A DNA stretch of 64,000 nt, taken from NCBI GenBank assembly GCA_021325025.1, contig JAJPHZ010000011.1, positions 62,001-126,000 of the forward strand, written 5' to 3'. Each line of letters opens with the position of its first letter. The stretch's first letter is position 1. This document shows positions 35,802 to 44,315 of this stretch, one piece after another. A program made the translations under genes and the position numbers. Under the pieces are notes generated by a model. That model was given only the letters and a program-made list of their open reading frames with translations, was not told the DNA's origin and did not search any database. This DNA is from Pseudomonadota bacterium (GTDB lineage Bacteria > Desulfobacterota > Binatia > Binatales > Binataceae).

Positions 35802-36851
35802 ATGATTATGGCAACCGCGACCAGCGGCGTCGTACAAAGCGATCCGATAGAGATGCTCTACGAACGGGGAGTGACCGACGGCCTGCCTGTCGTACCCCCC
35901 ACGCGCGAGCGCGTCGACCGGATGCTGGCGGGCGCGCCCTGGCGCCGTCCCGACGAACTGATCGGCGTGCTGGGACCGCAGATGGGCAAGGCGACGGTGG
36001 AAAAGGTCGCGATCAACGCCGTGATGGCCGGCTGCAAGCCCGAGTATTTCCCGGTGGTGCTGGCCGGAGTGGAGGGCCTGTGCGACACGGCGCTGTGTGC
36101 GCACGGCTTGAGTATCACCTTGATGTCGGGTGCGCCGCTGGCGATAATCAACGGTCCGGTACGTCAGAAGATCGGGCTTAACTGCGGCCACAACGCGCTG
36201 GGGCACGGCTTTCGCGCCAATGCCACCATCGGCCGTGCGATGCGCCTGGTCACAATGAATATCGGCGGAGCGCGTCCGCACGGCGTCACCAAGGCGACCA
36301 TGGGCCATCCCGGCCAGTACAGTTTTGTGGTCGCCGAAAATGAGGAAGTCTCGCCCTGGGAGCCGCTGCACGTCGAGCGCGGCTTCAAGAAGGAAGACTC
36401 GGTTATCACGTTTTTCGGCGGCACCGGCTTTTTCCAGGTGGCCGATTTCGCCAGCAACACCGCGCAGCGGCTGGCCGCCACCATCGGCGGCACGATGGGC
36501 GGCGGGATCAACAATTACCGCGAATATCCGCTGATGTCCGACACCGTACTGGTGCTGAGTCCCGAGCATGCCCACACCATCGCGCGCGACGGATGGTCCA
36601 AGCGCGACCTGCGCAAGTTCCTGTATGAAACCGTAGTGCGCCGTCCTGAGGAGGGCGCGCCGCCGCCGCGCGGGCGCGCTGCCAAATGGACCACCGCCGA
36701 CGGCGCGGTGCGCAAGTTCCGCTCGCCCGACACAATCATCGTGGTCGTGGCGGGCGGCACGGCGGGACGCCTTTCGGTGGTCATCCCGGGATGGGTGTCA
36801 GAGGAATTGGCGGGCAGCGCCCCGGTCAGCAAGCTGATTCGGCTTGAATAA
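35802..36851 (+). CDS. Conserved protein partner of the UGSC selenoprotein
   Basis: This 349-residue soluble protein includes the phrases GVTDGLPVVPPTRERVDRML, GKATVEKVAINAVMAGCKPEYFPVVLAGVEG and SGAPLAIINGPVRQKIGLNCGHNALGHGFRANATIGRAMRL. I recognise it as a conserved hypothetical repeatedly found beside UGSC-type proteins. Conserved Cys in MAGCKP and in LNCGHN could be functional. The gene ends 44 bases before the selenoprotein, which has its own strong ribosome-binding site, implying one transcription unit. It may form a complex or sequential activity with the selenoprotein; no enzymatic function is established. Confidence 0.8.
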   Translation: MIMATATSGVVQSDPIEMLYERGVTDGLPVVPPTRERVDRMLAGAPWRRPDELIGVLGPQMGKATVEKVAINAVMAGCKPEYFPVVLAGVEGLCDTALCAHGLSITLMSGAPLAIINGPVRQKIGLNCGHNALGHGFRANATIGRAMRLVTMNIGGARPHGVTKATMGHPGQYSFVVAENEEVSPWEPLHVERGFKKEDSVITFFGGTGFFQVADFASNTAQRLAATIGGTMGGGINNYREYPLMSDTVLVLSPEHAHTIARDGWSKRDLRKFLYETVVRRPEEGAPPPRGRAAKWTTADGAVRKFRSPDTIIVVVAGGTAGRLSVVIPGWVSEELAGSAPVSKLIRLE

Positions 36852-36895
36852 TCGTTCTAAGGCGCGATACTTAAACGGGCGAAAGGAGGAACGCG

Positions 36896-37438
36896 ATGGC
36901 AGACGACATTCTGGATCCGACCGGTTTTGACGCCAGCCAGCCGGCCAAGCCGATGGCGCAGCGGCTGGACTCGCTCAAGGGCAAGACCATCGGTCTGCTT
37001 GATATCGGTTTCCCCAATGGCGGGGTCTTTTTGGATCGCGTCGAGGAATTGCTCAAAACCAAATACGGAGTGGCCGAAGTGATGCGCCGCGCCAAGCCCA
37101 GCCCCGCCCGTCCGGCCAAGGACGAGGTGCGCAAGGAGCTGATCGAGGGCTGCGACGCAATCGTCGAAGGCCTCAGTAGTTGAGGGTCATGCATGTCGTG
37201 CAGTTCGCACGACACCGCCTATTTTGAGGAGCAGGGCGTGCCGACCGCCAACGTCGCCACCACCGAGTTCCGCGAGGCTGGTAAAATCCAGTACACCAAC
37301 CTCGGCTTTCCGCACTATGATATCGTGTTCGTGCCGCACCCGATCTTCCCGCAGACCAGGGAGGAGACCTTCGCCAAGGCCGAAGCCGTGATCGATCAGA
37401 TCGTCAAACGGCTGACCGAAAAACAGGGCGCACCCTGA
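36896..37438 (+). CDS. UGSC-family selenoprotein (in-frame TGA = selenocysteine)
   Basis: AGGAGG precedes the ATG. The reading frame meets TGA at 37181-37183 and continues in the same frame to 37438. Read through, it gives a 180-residue protein with Sec96 in CDAIVEGLSS-U-GSCMSCSSHDT, exactly the U-G-S-C motif of UGSC-family (seleno)proteins. Typical downstream family residues follow (EEQGVPTANVATTEF, FVPHPIFPQTREE). A perfect 7-bp stem-loop starts 11 bases after the TGA (see the SECIS entry). Thioredoxin-like redox chemistry via Sec and Cys99 is plausible but the substrate is not known. Automatic calling would split it at the TGA. Confidence 0.9.
37195..37213 (+). promoter_or_regulatory. Bacterial SECIS element of the UGSC selenoprotein
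   Basis: GTCGTGC (37195-37201) pairs perfectly with GCACGAC (37207-37213) around the loop AGTTC. The hairpin begins 11 bases after the TGA codon. The loop's G (37203) is about 20 bases from it, inside the range described for bacterial SECIS elements, in which a G among the first loop bases contacts SelB. It lies within coding sequence, as bacterial SECIS elements do. Confidence 0.75.
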
Positions 37439-37691
37439 CAGGGTGCGTAGAAAGTCGGAGCAGGTGGGGCCGGGAATGGCAGCGCCATTCGGTGAGACGG
37501 GCCTCCCAGCCGGTCATCGACGCGCGGGCCGACAGGCTCGCGCGTCCTTGTTTGTAAGTTCACCGCTGGCGCGGCTGTCGCGGTACGCGTCCGCTCACTC
37601 CAACCATCGGTCGGTGGCACCAGTGCGCCACGCACACTTTCCGCCGTGCTTCCGGCGCGATTCGTCAACCAGCCTTGTGGAATGGAACTCT

Positions 37692-37859
37692 TCAGCGATT
37701 AAGCGGAATCTGCTCGTCGAGCCATTCTTCGGCTTCGGCCTGGGTGGCGAAATCCTGCTCGACGCGCCTGTCCTTCCAATAAATTTCCCATCTCCCGGTG
37801 CGGAGGTTGCGCTTCAGTTCATAGCCGTAATAGAGAATGCCGTCCGCTGATTGGCTCAT
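37692..37859 (-). CDS. Small uncharacterised protein (55 residues)
   Basis: The ATG at 37859 begins MSQSADGILYYGYELKRN, continuing LRTGRWEIYWKDRRVEQDF and ending ATQAEAEEWLDEQIPLNR. The alternating aromatic/charged strands followed by an amphipathic helix give a compact beta-helix-like mini-domain seen in small conserved hypotheticals. Sequence quality (balanced composition, plausible fold) supports coding despite the length; a longer frame to 38012 gives an Arg-rich, unlikely extension. It lies downstream of the LLM gene at 37954 on the same strand. Confidence 0.6.
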   Translation of the reverse strand: MSQSADGILYYGYELKRNLRTGRWEIYWKDRRVEQDFATQAEAEEWLDEQIPLNR

Positions 37860-37953
37860 CTTGCACCGCGTTGGCATCGTAGATCGAAATCCGGTCCGCG
37901 CTCCGGGGGACTCACAACGCCCCCCGGAGCGCGGACGCCTGCGGGCGGTCGCC

Positions 37954-39282
37954 CTATTGCAGTCCCAGCGGCGCCAGGGGACTGCGGTCGGAGACCGGTG
38001 CGCGCGCGACACCGGCGGCGAGCTTGACCGACCCGGGGACGCGTTGGATGGGGTCCACCAAGCCGAGTTGTTTCGAGTACTCGCGCAGCTCGGGCATCAC
38101 CTCCTGCGCGAACAGCCGCATACTGGTCATGCGGTCCTCGTTGCTGACCGGCCCCTGCACGTTGAAGATCACCAGCACGCCGGGGCGCAGCACCTGCATC
38201 AGCAGCTTCATCTTGGGCAGGACGCTTTTGGGCGTACCGACAATCAGCCGATACTGGTCCTGCGAAATCTTGTAATGAGCCAACGCCCGCTTGCGCGCCT
38301 CCTCGTAGGGGTCGGCGGCCTCCAGACCCTCGCGCTGGTGGCGTAGCTTGTCGGCGCTGACGCCCAGCCAACTGCCGCCGGGTTGGCGCGCCAGCTTGCG
38401 GATGGCGTCCTTGGTGTTGTAACCGGGCGGCAGCGTATGCTCGGGCCGTGAGAACGCGGTCTGCCCGGCGCCGAAGGCAAACCCCTTGCCCAGTTCCTGG
38501 GCGCGGGCTTCGCTCTCGGCCAGGAAGGTGGGAATCAAGTAGCCGAAGTTCTCCGAGCCGGCCTGGTAGCCGAGCTTGGCCGCTTCATCGGCGTAATAGT
38601 CCCACATGTCGCAGGTGGGGCCCAGCGCGGTGCCCAGCCCGATGTAGGGGTAGCGGTGCTCGGCGCACCATTTGATGGTCTCCCAGCTCAGGATGCCGGG
38701 GATCCACATCGGCGGATGCGGCTTTTGCAGCGGCAGCGCCCAGGGATTGACGAACAGGTAATTGAAATGTTTGCCCTCATAGCGCCAGGGTCCGGGCCGC
38801 GTCCAAGCCTGGATGATGAAGTCGTGCGCTTCCTCGAACAGCTCGCGGTTGTAGGCCGGATTGGCGTGATTGAAGAACTGCTCGCTGCCGGCGCCGCGCA
38901 CCCATCCGGCCACCAGCCGCCCGCGCGAGATCATGTCGATTTCGGCCAGCTCCTCCGCCATCCGCAGCGGATTCTTGATGACCGGCAGCGGATTGCCGAC
39001 CAGTACGATGCGCACCTTTTTGGTGATGCGCGCCAGGATCGCCGCCTCCACGTTCATCACGCCGCCCATGCAAAACGGCGTGCCGTGATGCTCGTTGAGG
39101 GCGACCGCATCGAATCCCAACTCCTCCGCGTAGCAATTCTCGTCCAGATAGTAGTTGTAGTCCTCCGAACCTTTTTGCGGATCAAAGAAGCGGTTGGAGA
39201 TGCCGAAGAACGCCTGATTGCGAAACGCCTCCTCCTCCGGGATGTGGCGATACGGTCTTTCGGTGAAATATCCGATTTGCAC
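37954..39282 (-). CDS. LLM-class flavin-dependent oxidoreductase A
   Basis: The start is GTG 39282, preceded by AGGAGAGAGCT; the frame runs to 39459 but without a site. The 442-residue TIM-barrel protein resembles bacterial luciferase: VQIGYFTERPYRHIP, ELGFDAVALNEHHGTPFCMG, VEAAILARITKKVRIVLVGNP, AEIDMISRGRLVAGWVRGAGSE, LQKPHPPMWIPG. FMN or F420 could be the cofactor; this long subtype is typical of FMN-linked monooxygenases that use small hydrophobic substrates. An alpha/beta hydrolase gene is 19 bases upstream on the same strand, suggesting an oxygenation-hydrolysis pair. Confidence 0.92.
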   Translation of the reverse strand: MQIGYFTERPYRHIPEEEAFRNQAFFGISNRFFDPQKGSEDYNYYLDENCYAEELGFDAVALNEHHGTPFCMGGVMNVEAAILARITKKVRIVLVGNPLPVIKNPLRMAEELAEIDMISRGRLVAGWVRGAGSEQFFNHANPAYNRELFEEAHDFIIQAWTRPGPWRYEGKHFNYLFVNPWALPLQKPHPPMWIPGILSWETIKWCAEHRYPYIGLGTALGPTCDMWDYYADEAAKLGYQAGSENFGYLIPTFLAESEARAQELGKGFAFGAGQTAFSRPEHTLPPGYNTKDAIRKLARQPGGSWLGVSADKLRHQREGLEAADPYEEARKRALAHYKISQDQYRLIVGTPKSVLPKMKLLMQVLRPGVLVIFNVQGPVSNEDRMTSMRLFAQEVMPELREYSKQLGLVDPIQRVPGSVKLAAGVARAPVSDRSPLAPLGLQ

Positions 39283-39301
39283 AGCTCTCTCCTCTTTGGC
39301 C

Positions 39302-40087
39302 TTACGCAGCCAGGAAGTTTTTGACGGCGCGAACGAACTCGCCGGGCTTCTCGATTTCGGGCCGATGCCCGGCACCGCGGATCTCCTCGACCTTCGCGCC
39401 CTGCAGCGCTTCGGCATAGCGTTCGACAACGCCGCGCGGCACCACGCTATCGCGGTCACCCCACACTATCAGGGCCGGCACGCGCACCCCCTCAAGGCGG
39501 TAGGGCAGGCTCGGACTGTGCATGAACGGCTCCCAACCCAGACGGGTGGTTTCGGCGCGCGCGTCCTCGAAGGCCTCGAACGTCTCGGGCGTCATCTCGC
39601 CGCCATAGATCTTGCCGAACTCGGGAGTGTTGACCGTGTCGGCGACGGTGGCGCGCAGATGGGAGCGGATGGTCATCGCGATAAAATTGAGGATTTCGCC
39701 GCGGCGGGGCCTGATTCCCAACGGCCCGACCAGCGTCATGCTGCGCAGCAGATGGGGGTCGGCAGCGGCCATCTCCGCGGCGATCCATCCGCCGGCCGAA
39801 AAGCCGATCACGTCGACCGGGTCCAGACGCATCTCACGCACCATCCGCGCGTAGAAGGCGGCCAGATCGCGGAAATCCCGTATCCAGTCCAGGCGCGGGG
39901 TCTTGCCGAACCCCGGCTGCAGCGGAATGACCAGGGTGCGCTCCTCCGCCAGCCGTTCGTTCCATGTCATCCAGCCCGTGTAGCCCAGCTCGTCGTGAAA
40001 GATCAGCAGCGGCTTGCCGGAGCCGCCCTTGACCAGCGCGAGGTCCACGCCGCCGGTTCGAACCGTGTCTTCATACCATTTGGGCAC
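39302..40087 (-). CDS. Alpha/beta hydrolase
   Basis: The GTG at 40087 is chosen because GGAG lies just upstream; an in-frame ATG at 40150 and one at 40183 exist. The 261-residue enzyme has the nucleophile elbow VIGFSAGGW (catalytic Ser), the acid in VWGDRDSVVP and the base in RGAGHRPEIEKP. The order and spacing are standard for the alpha/beta-hydrolase fold. The oxyanion region is LLIFHDELGYTGW, a family variant with His-Asp instead of His-Gly. It is likely an esterase, lactonase or C-C hydrolase acting with the neighbouring LLM enzyme (inference). Confidence 0.9.
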   Translation of the reverse strand: MPKWYEDTVRTGGVDLALVKGGSGKPLLIFHDELGYTGWMTWNERLAEERTLVIPLQPGFGKTPRLDWIRDFRDLAAFYARMVREMRLDPVDVIGFSAGGWIAAEMAAADPHLLRSMTLVGPLGIRPRRGEILNFIAMTIRSHLRATVADTVNTPEFGKIYGGEMTPETFEAFEDARAETTRLGWEPFMHSPSLPYRLEGVRVPALIVWGDRDSVVPRGVVERYAEALQGAKVEEIRGAGHRPEIEKPGEFVRAVKNFLAA

Positions 40088-40373
40088 CGCGTTGTTCTCC
40101 GTTAGGTTCGTATCGTTGAAACGACCGTTCCGCCTAACGGCAAAAGACATGCCACCGTCCGCTGGCGCGGGATTTGGAAACAAGCTCCCGATTCAGAGGC
40201 CTTTTTGAGAATCGAAAAGCAGTTGCCCGGGCCGCGCCGATCGATCTGTTTCCAAAGGGGATACACTGAGACTCTCCTTTGGAAACGCCGATGAGCTGGC
40301 GGGCGGACCGGCGCTTGTGGCATTTGTCAGGGTGATAAGGTAAAAGCCAGCAGCCGTCGTGACGGAGGAAGCC

Positions 40374-41483
40374 ATGAAGTTTGGTCTGCTCTATGAAATG
40401 GAAACCCCGCGGCCATGGACCGAGCGCAGCGAATACAACATCTACTGGCAGGCCTTGGAGCAGATCGAGGCGGCCGACCGGCTGGGCTTCGACTACGTGT
40501 GGGAGGTCGAGCACCATTTTCTGGAGGAGTATTCGCACAGCTCGGCGCCCGAGGTGTTTTTCGGCGCCGTCAGCCAACGTACCAAAACCATCCGTATCGC
40601 GCACGGCGTGCGGCTGCTGCCCTTTAACTTCAATCATCCGATCAAGCTGGCCGAGCAGGCCGCCGTGCTCGACATTATCAGCAACGGGCGCGTGGAATTC
40701 GGGATCGGCCGTTCGACCACGGTCCAGGAACTCGACGGCTTCAGCATCGATTACGGGCGCACGCGCGACGAAGTGCGCGAGGCGGCGGAAATCATCGTCA
40801 AGGCGTGGACCGAGGACGTCCTGGAACACGACGGCAAGCTGATGAAGATCCCGCCCCGGCGCGTGGTGCCCAAGCCGATTCAAAAGCCCCATCCTCCGAT
40901 GTGGATGGCGTGCGTGGCGCCCGACAGCTACGTGCTGGCGGGCGACCGCGGGCTGGGCGCGCTCAGCTTCACCATGAACTTCGAGGCGGTGCAGAAGGCG
41001 ATGGACAAATACCGCAAGGCCTTCGCCGCGCGTTCCGACCAGATTCCCAAAGTCGCTAACCAGGCGTTTGGCGCGATGGTCGTGTGTCACGTGGTCGACA
41101 ACAAGGCCGACGAGGCGATTGGAATCGACGGTGCGCGCTGGTTCATGCATCACGTCGGCCTGCTGTTTGCGCCGATGGTGGCGAAGAACGAAGCCTATTC
41201 CTACGAGTACACGCGCCGCCTGTTTAACCTCGATATCGATCCCGGCGCGGTCTCCGACGATGTACTCAAGCATCATCCGATGGTCGTGGTCGGCACCCCC
41301 GACGAAGTCATCGGAAAGTTTGAGGCCTTCGAGCGCTCGGGAATCGACCAGGTGATCTGCTTCAAGCAGGCAGGACACATTCCGCATGCCAGGATCATGC
41401 GGTCGTTTGAACTGATGGGCCGCCATGTCCTGCCCCACTTCAGAAAAAAAGCGGCCGATGTGGCGCAGCCGCCCGTGCGCTGA
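40374..41483 (+). CDS. LLM-class flavin-dependent oxidoreductase B
   Basis: GGAGGAAGCC before the ATG at 40374 picks this start. The 369-residue luciferase-like TIM barrel shows MKFGLLYEMETPRPW, LGFDYVWEVEHHFLEEYSHSSAPE, RIAHGVRLLPFNFNHPIKLAEQAAVLDIISNGRVEFGIGR and PIQKPHPPMWMACV. The H-H-F in the WEVEHHFLEEYS segment is characteristic of the LLM group with conserved active-site His residues. It is divergent from the hydrolase/LLM-A pair and upstream of another LLM, so several flavoenzymes are clustered. The exact substrate is unknown. Confidence 0.92.
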   Translation: MKFGLLYEMETPRPWTERSEYNIYWQALEQIEAADRLGFDYVWEVEHHFLEEYSHSSAPEVFFGAVSQRTKTIRIAHGVRLLPFNFNHPIKLAEQAAVLDIISNGRVEFGIGRSTTVQELDGFSIDYGRTRDEVREAAEIIVKAWTEDVLEHDGKLMKIPPRRVVPKPIQKPHPPMWMACVAPDSYVLAGDRGLGALSFTMNFEAVQKAMDKYRKAFAARSDQIPKVANQAFGAMVVCHVVDNKADEAIGIDGARWFMHHVGLLFAPMVAKNEAYSYEYTRRLFNLDIDPGAVSDDVLKHHPMVVVGTPDEVIGKFEAFERSGIDQVICFKQAGHIPHARIMRSFELMGRHVLPHFRKKAADVAQPPVR

Positions 41484-41577
41484 TCGCCGGGGTCATCGGC
41501 GCGGCTGGTTTGAGGATGTCGGATTATTTCCCCAAGCCGCGCGCTGAGCGCGCGCAGCCATTTGCAGAGGTTTGCCG

Positions 41578-42810
41578 ATGAAGTTCATGTTAGGCTTTCT
41601 TCCCACCCTTCCCGTCACCCAGGAGCAGCGGCTCAAGGAACGTCCGATCGGTTATCGCACCGAATACTGGCAGCGGATGTTTGACGAGATCGTCGAGATC
41701 GCCCGGCTCGCCGAAGATGTCGGCTTCGATATCGCCACCTTCACCGAGCATCACCTGCATACCGAGGGGCTGGAAGTTGGCAGCGTGCCGTCGTTGTCGC
41801 TGTATACCGCGATGAATACCAAACACATCAAGGTGGGGCCGGTGGGGTACGTGCTGCCGGGATGGAATCCGCTCCGCCTGGCGGTCGAAATTGGATGGCT
41901 GGATCAGTTGACCAAGGGGCGCTCGATCGTCGGGATGGCGCGTGGTTACCAGACGCGATGGCTCAACTCGATGGCGCAGAAGCTGCACGTGCAGGCTGCG
42001 CCCAGCGATCAGTCGGAAGTCGATTTGCTCAACCGCAAAGCCTTCGAGGAATGCTTCCAGATACTGAAGCTGGCATGGAAGGAGGAAGCCTTTTCCTTCA
42101 AAGGCGAGTTCTGGGAGTTCCCCTATCCATACGAGGAAGGCACGCCATGGAAGGCTGCGGAATGGACCCGGACCTATGGCGCACCCGGCGAAGTTGTCGG
42201 CGACCGCGTCAAGAAGATTTCGGTTGTCCCCAAACCCTACCAAAAGCCGCATCCGCCCGTCTTCCAGGCCTTTTCGATCAGCGACGCGACGGTGGCCTGG
42301 TGCGGGCGCGAGGGAATCAACGCCGTGCTGCTGAGTCCGCGCGCGGTGGAGGTCCGCCGCCTGGCCGAACTATACAAAAAGGAGGCCGCCGGCGCAGGCC
42401 GCAAGCTGGAGTTGGGCCAGGGCATCGCCTCCGCCCATTCCTTCGCCATCGCCAACGACAAGCAGGAGGCCTTCAAGCTGGCGCAGGCCGGAATCGGCGA
42501 CTGTTACTACAAGCAGTTCGGCGGCGTGTTCGGCTTTTGGGAAGCGTTCCGGCTCCCCGAAGATGAGCAGAAATACCCGCGCGGCACGACCATGCTGCCG
42601 CCCAGCGAATGGACCGTCGAGCGGCTGGAGCGCTGCGAATACCTGTACGCGGGTACGGTTTCCGATATTCGCCGCCAGATGGACCATCTGGTCGAGCAAG
42701 CCAATCCGGAGTTCCTAAACGTCGGCGGCGATCAGGGCTTCCTGCCGCTGGATGTCGTCAAGGATCAGATCCGCACGTTCGGCGAGCAGGTTCTGCGCCA
42801 TTACAAGTGA
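41578..42810 (+). CDS. LLM-class flavin-dependent oxidoreductase C
   Basis: AGAGG eight bases upstream supports ATG 41578. The 410-residue protein begins MKFMLGFLPTLPVTQEQRLKERPIGYRTEYWQ. It has LAEDVGFDIATFTEHHLHTEGLE, LRLAVEIGWLDQLTKGRSIVGMARGYQ and KPYQKPHPPVFQAFSISDA, all standard luciferase-like motifs. It carries a longer middle insert than LLM-B (FPYPYEEGTPWKAAEWTRTYGAPGEVVG). It follows LLM-B by 94 bases on the same strand. A small exported protein overlaps its stop codon. The pair may be two components or two parallel activities. Confidence 0.92.
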   Translation: MKFMLGFLPTLPVTQEQRLKERPIGYRTEYWQRMFDEIVEIARLAEDVGFDIATFTEHHLHTEGLEVGSVPSLSLYTAMNTKHIKVGPVGYVLPGWNPLRLAVEIGWLDQLTKGRSIVGMARGYQTRWLNSMAQKLHVQAAPSDQSEVDLLNRKAFEECFQILKLAWKEEAFSFKGEFWEFPYPYEEGTPWKAAEWTRTYGAPGEVVGDRVKKISVVPKPYQKPHPPVFQAFSISDATVAWCGREGINAVLLSPRAVEVRRLAELYKKEAAGAGRKLELGQGIASAHSFAIANDKQEAFKLAQAGIGDCYYKQFGGVFGFWEAFRLPEDEQKYPRGTTMLPPSEWTVERLERCEYLYAGTVSDIRRQMDHLVEQANPEFLNVGGDQGFLPLDVVKDQIRTFGEQVLRHYK

Positions 42811-43316
42811 TGGTCACACCACCTGCCACGCCGGCTCATCGACAGGAAACTCGTCCAGTGCTGAGAACCAACTTCGGAATTATCGCAACCGTCATCGTCT
42901 GCCTGTTGTACTTTAGCCCGCGCCTCGGGCTTGCCCATGAAACCGCCAAACTCAAGGACGCACACATCGAGTTCAAGACCGGCAGTAAAGGCAAGAAGTC
43001 CGCCACGCGCGTGATCGTGCAGGTCTACTGCAAAGACGGGTCGACCGCGGCTCAAAACGATCCGGTGCAAGCCTACGGCGAGTTCCGACATTTCACAACT
43101 GACGGTCCGTTTGCGCTGACGGTGGACAACAGCAAGGCCAAGTACGACATCAAGGGCGGCTACCACCTGATCAGGATCGAACCAGCCGGCGACGACACCT
43201 GGACCTTCGACTACGTGCTGACGCTGGACTTCGACGACGGCACCCAGCTCGTCTATGCGCGCAACAACCGCAAGCTCAGCCAGAAGAAACCAGTGGTCCG
43301 CGGCCAGAACCTCTAG
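42810..43316 (+). CDS. Small exported protein coupled to LLM-C
   Basis: The ATG overlaps the LLM-C stop (TGATG). A later GTG at 42858 gives a more typical signal peptide (LRTNFGIIATVIVCLLYFSPRLGLA-HE). The 168-residue product's mature part is beta-rich: AHIEFKTGSKGKKSATRVIVQVYCKDGSTAAQ … FALTVDNSKAKYDIKGGYHLIRIEPAGDDTWTFDYVLTLDFDDGTQLVYARNN. It has a single Cys. I do not recognise the family; it looks like a single beta-sandwich periplasmic domain. Confidence 0.75.
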   Translation: MVTPPATPAHRQETRPVLRTNFGIIATVIVCLLYFSPRLGLAHETAKLKDAHIEFKTGSKGKKSATRVIVQVYCKDGSTAAQNDPVQAYGEFRHFTTDGPFALTVDNSKAKYDIKGGYHLIRIEPAGDDTWTFDYVLTLDFDDGTQLVYARNNRKLSQKKPVVRGQNL

Positions 43317-43386
43317 CCCAAAACCCTGGTTGTCGGTGTTCGGAGCGCAACAGTCACCCCTGGTTTAGAAGCGTGGCGGACCGCGC

Positions 43387-44247
43387 TCAGCCCTTGCGCG
43401 CGGTGCGCGGCATCCGGGTTGGGACGGCTTGGTCCTTCATCAGCGCCTCGTGTCTTTCGGCAAAGGCTTTCTTAAAAGAGGGATGAGGAAATATCCAGAA
43501 TTTGCCCGCGTCCAGGGCGGCGAAAACACGCTCAGCCAACTCGGCGGGCGTGATGCCTTTGCTCTCAACGAAATTGGCGAGGTATTCGTGCAGGTTGACG
43601 TCCTCTTGGCGCGATGATTGCGCCCTGGAGCCGAATTTCTGCGGGCGGATCCGTTCGGAGCGGAAGATTTTGGTTGACACCTCGCCCGGACACAGGCAGG
43701 CCGCGCGCAGCTTGAGTTCCAGCGCGGAGAATTCCGCGTTGAGCGTTTCGGTCAATCCGACCACGGCAAATTTCGAGGTGGTGTAGGGCCCCATGAACGG
43801 TCCTGCGGTCAGACCGCCGACTGACGCCGTATTGACCACGATTCCTTCTTCGCCGCCGGCGATCATCCGCGGTACAAACGCCTTGATGCCGTGGATGACG
43901 CCCATCACGTTGACGTCCAGATTCCAGCGCCAGTCCTCCAGGCTGCGCTCCCACGAGATACCGCTGACCAGCACGCCGGCGTTGTTGAACAGCAGGTTGA
44001 CACGGCCGAAGCGTGCATAGGCGGCCTCCGCCGCCCTTTCGACCGAACTGTAGTCGGTCACGTCGGTTTCCAAAGCGAGGACTTCGACACCGCTGTTGGC
44101 GAGGCTCTCTTCGGTCGTTTTCAGCCCCTTGGTATCGATATCGCAGATGACCACCTTCATTGCCAACTGCCCGGCCTTGCCGGCCAGGCCGCTGCCGATC
44201 CCGCTGCCTGCGCCGGTCACCACCGCAACTTTTCCCGCATATTCCAT
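43387..44247 (-). CDS. Short-chain dehydrogenase/reductase
   Basis: This 286-residue SDR begins MEYAGKVAVVTGAGSGIGSGL (the TGxxxGIG motif), with NLLFNNAGVLVSG, Ser in NTASVGGLTAGPF and the catalytic YTTSK. CLCPGEVST replaces the usual PG motif. The C-terminal extension (PHPSFKKAFAERHEALMKDQ) resembles the long form of SDRs used with lipid or aromatic substrates. The cofactor is likely NAD(H), as Asp in ICDIDT follows strand 2. It is convergent with LLM-C's operon and divergent from the lipoprotein gene. Confidence 0.92.
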   Translation of the reverse strand: MEYAGKVAVVTGAGSGIGSGLAGKAGQLAMKVVICDIDTKGLKTTEESLANSGVEVLALETDVTDYSSVERAAEAAYARFGRVNLLFNNAGVLVSGISWERSLEDWRWNLDVNVMGVIHGIKAFVPRMIAGGEEGIVVNTASVGGLTAGPFMGPYTTSKFAVVGLTETLNAEFSALELKLRAACLCPGEVSTKIFRSERIRPQKFGSRAQSSRQEDVNLHEYLANFVESKGITPAELAERVFAALDAGKFWIFPHPSFKKAFAERHEALMKDQAVPTRMPRTARKG

Positions 44248-44315
44248 AGCAGCCCTTCCTTGGCTGGCGCTGGACGCCCGCCGAAACTTGGCTTACAAAG
44301 CACCAAACAGGAACG

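Noticed and set aside
37429-37447. CGCACCC/GGGTGCG hairpin at the end of the selenoprotein gene as a terminator
   Set aside because: It is short (7 bp), spans the stop codon and has no U-tract; too weak to call.
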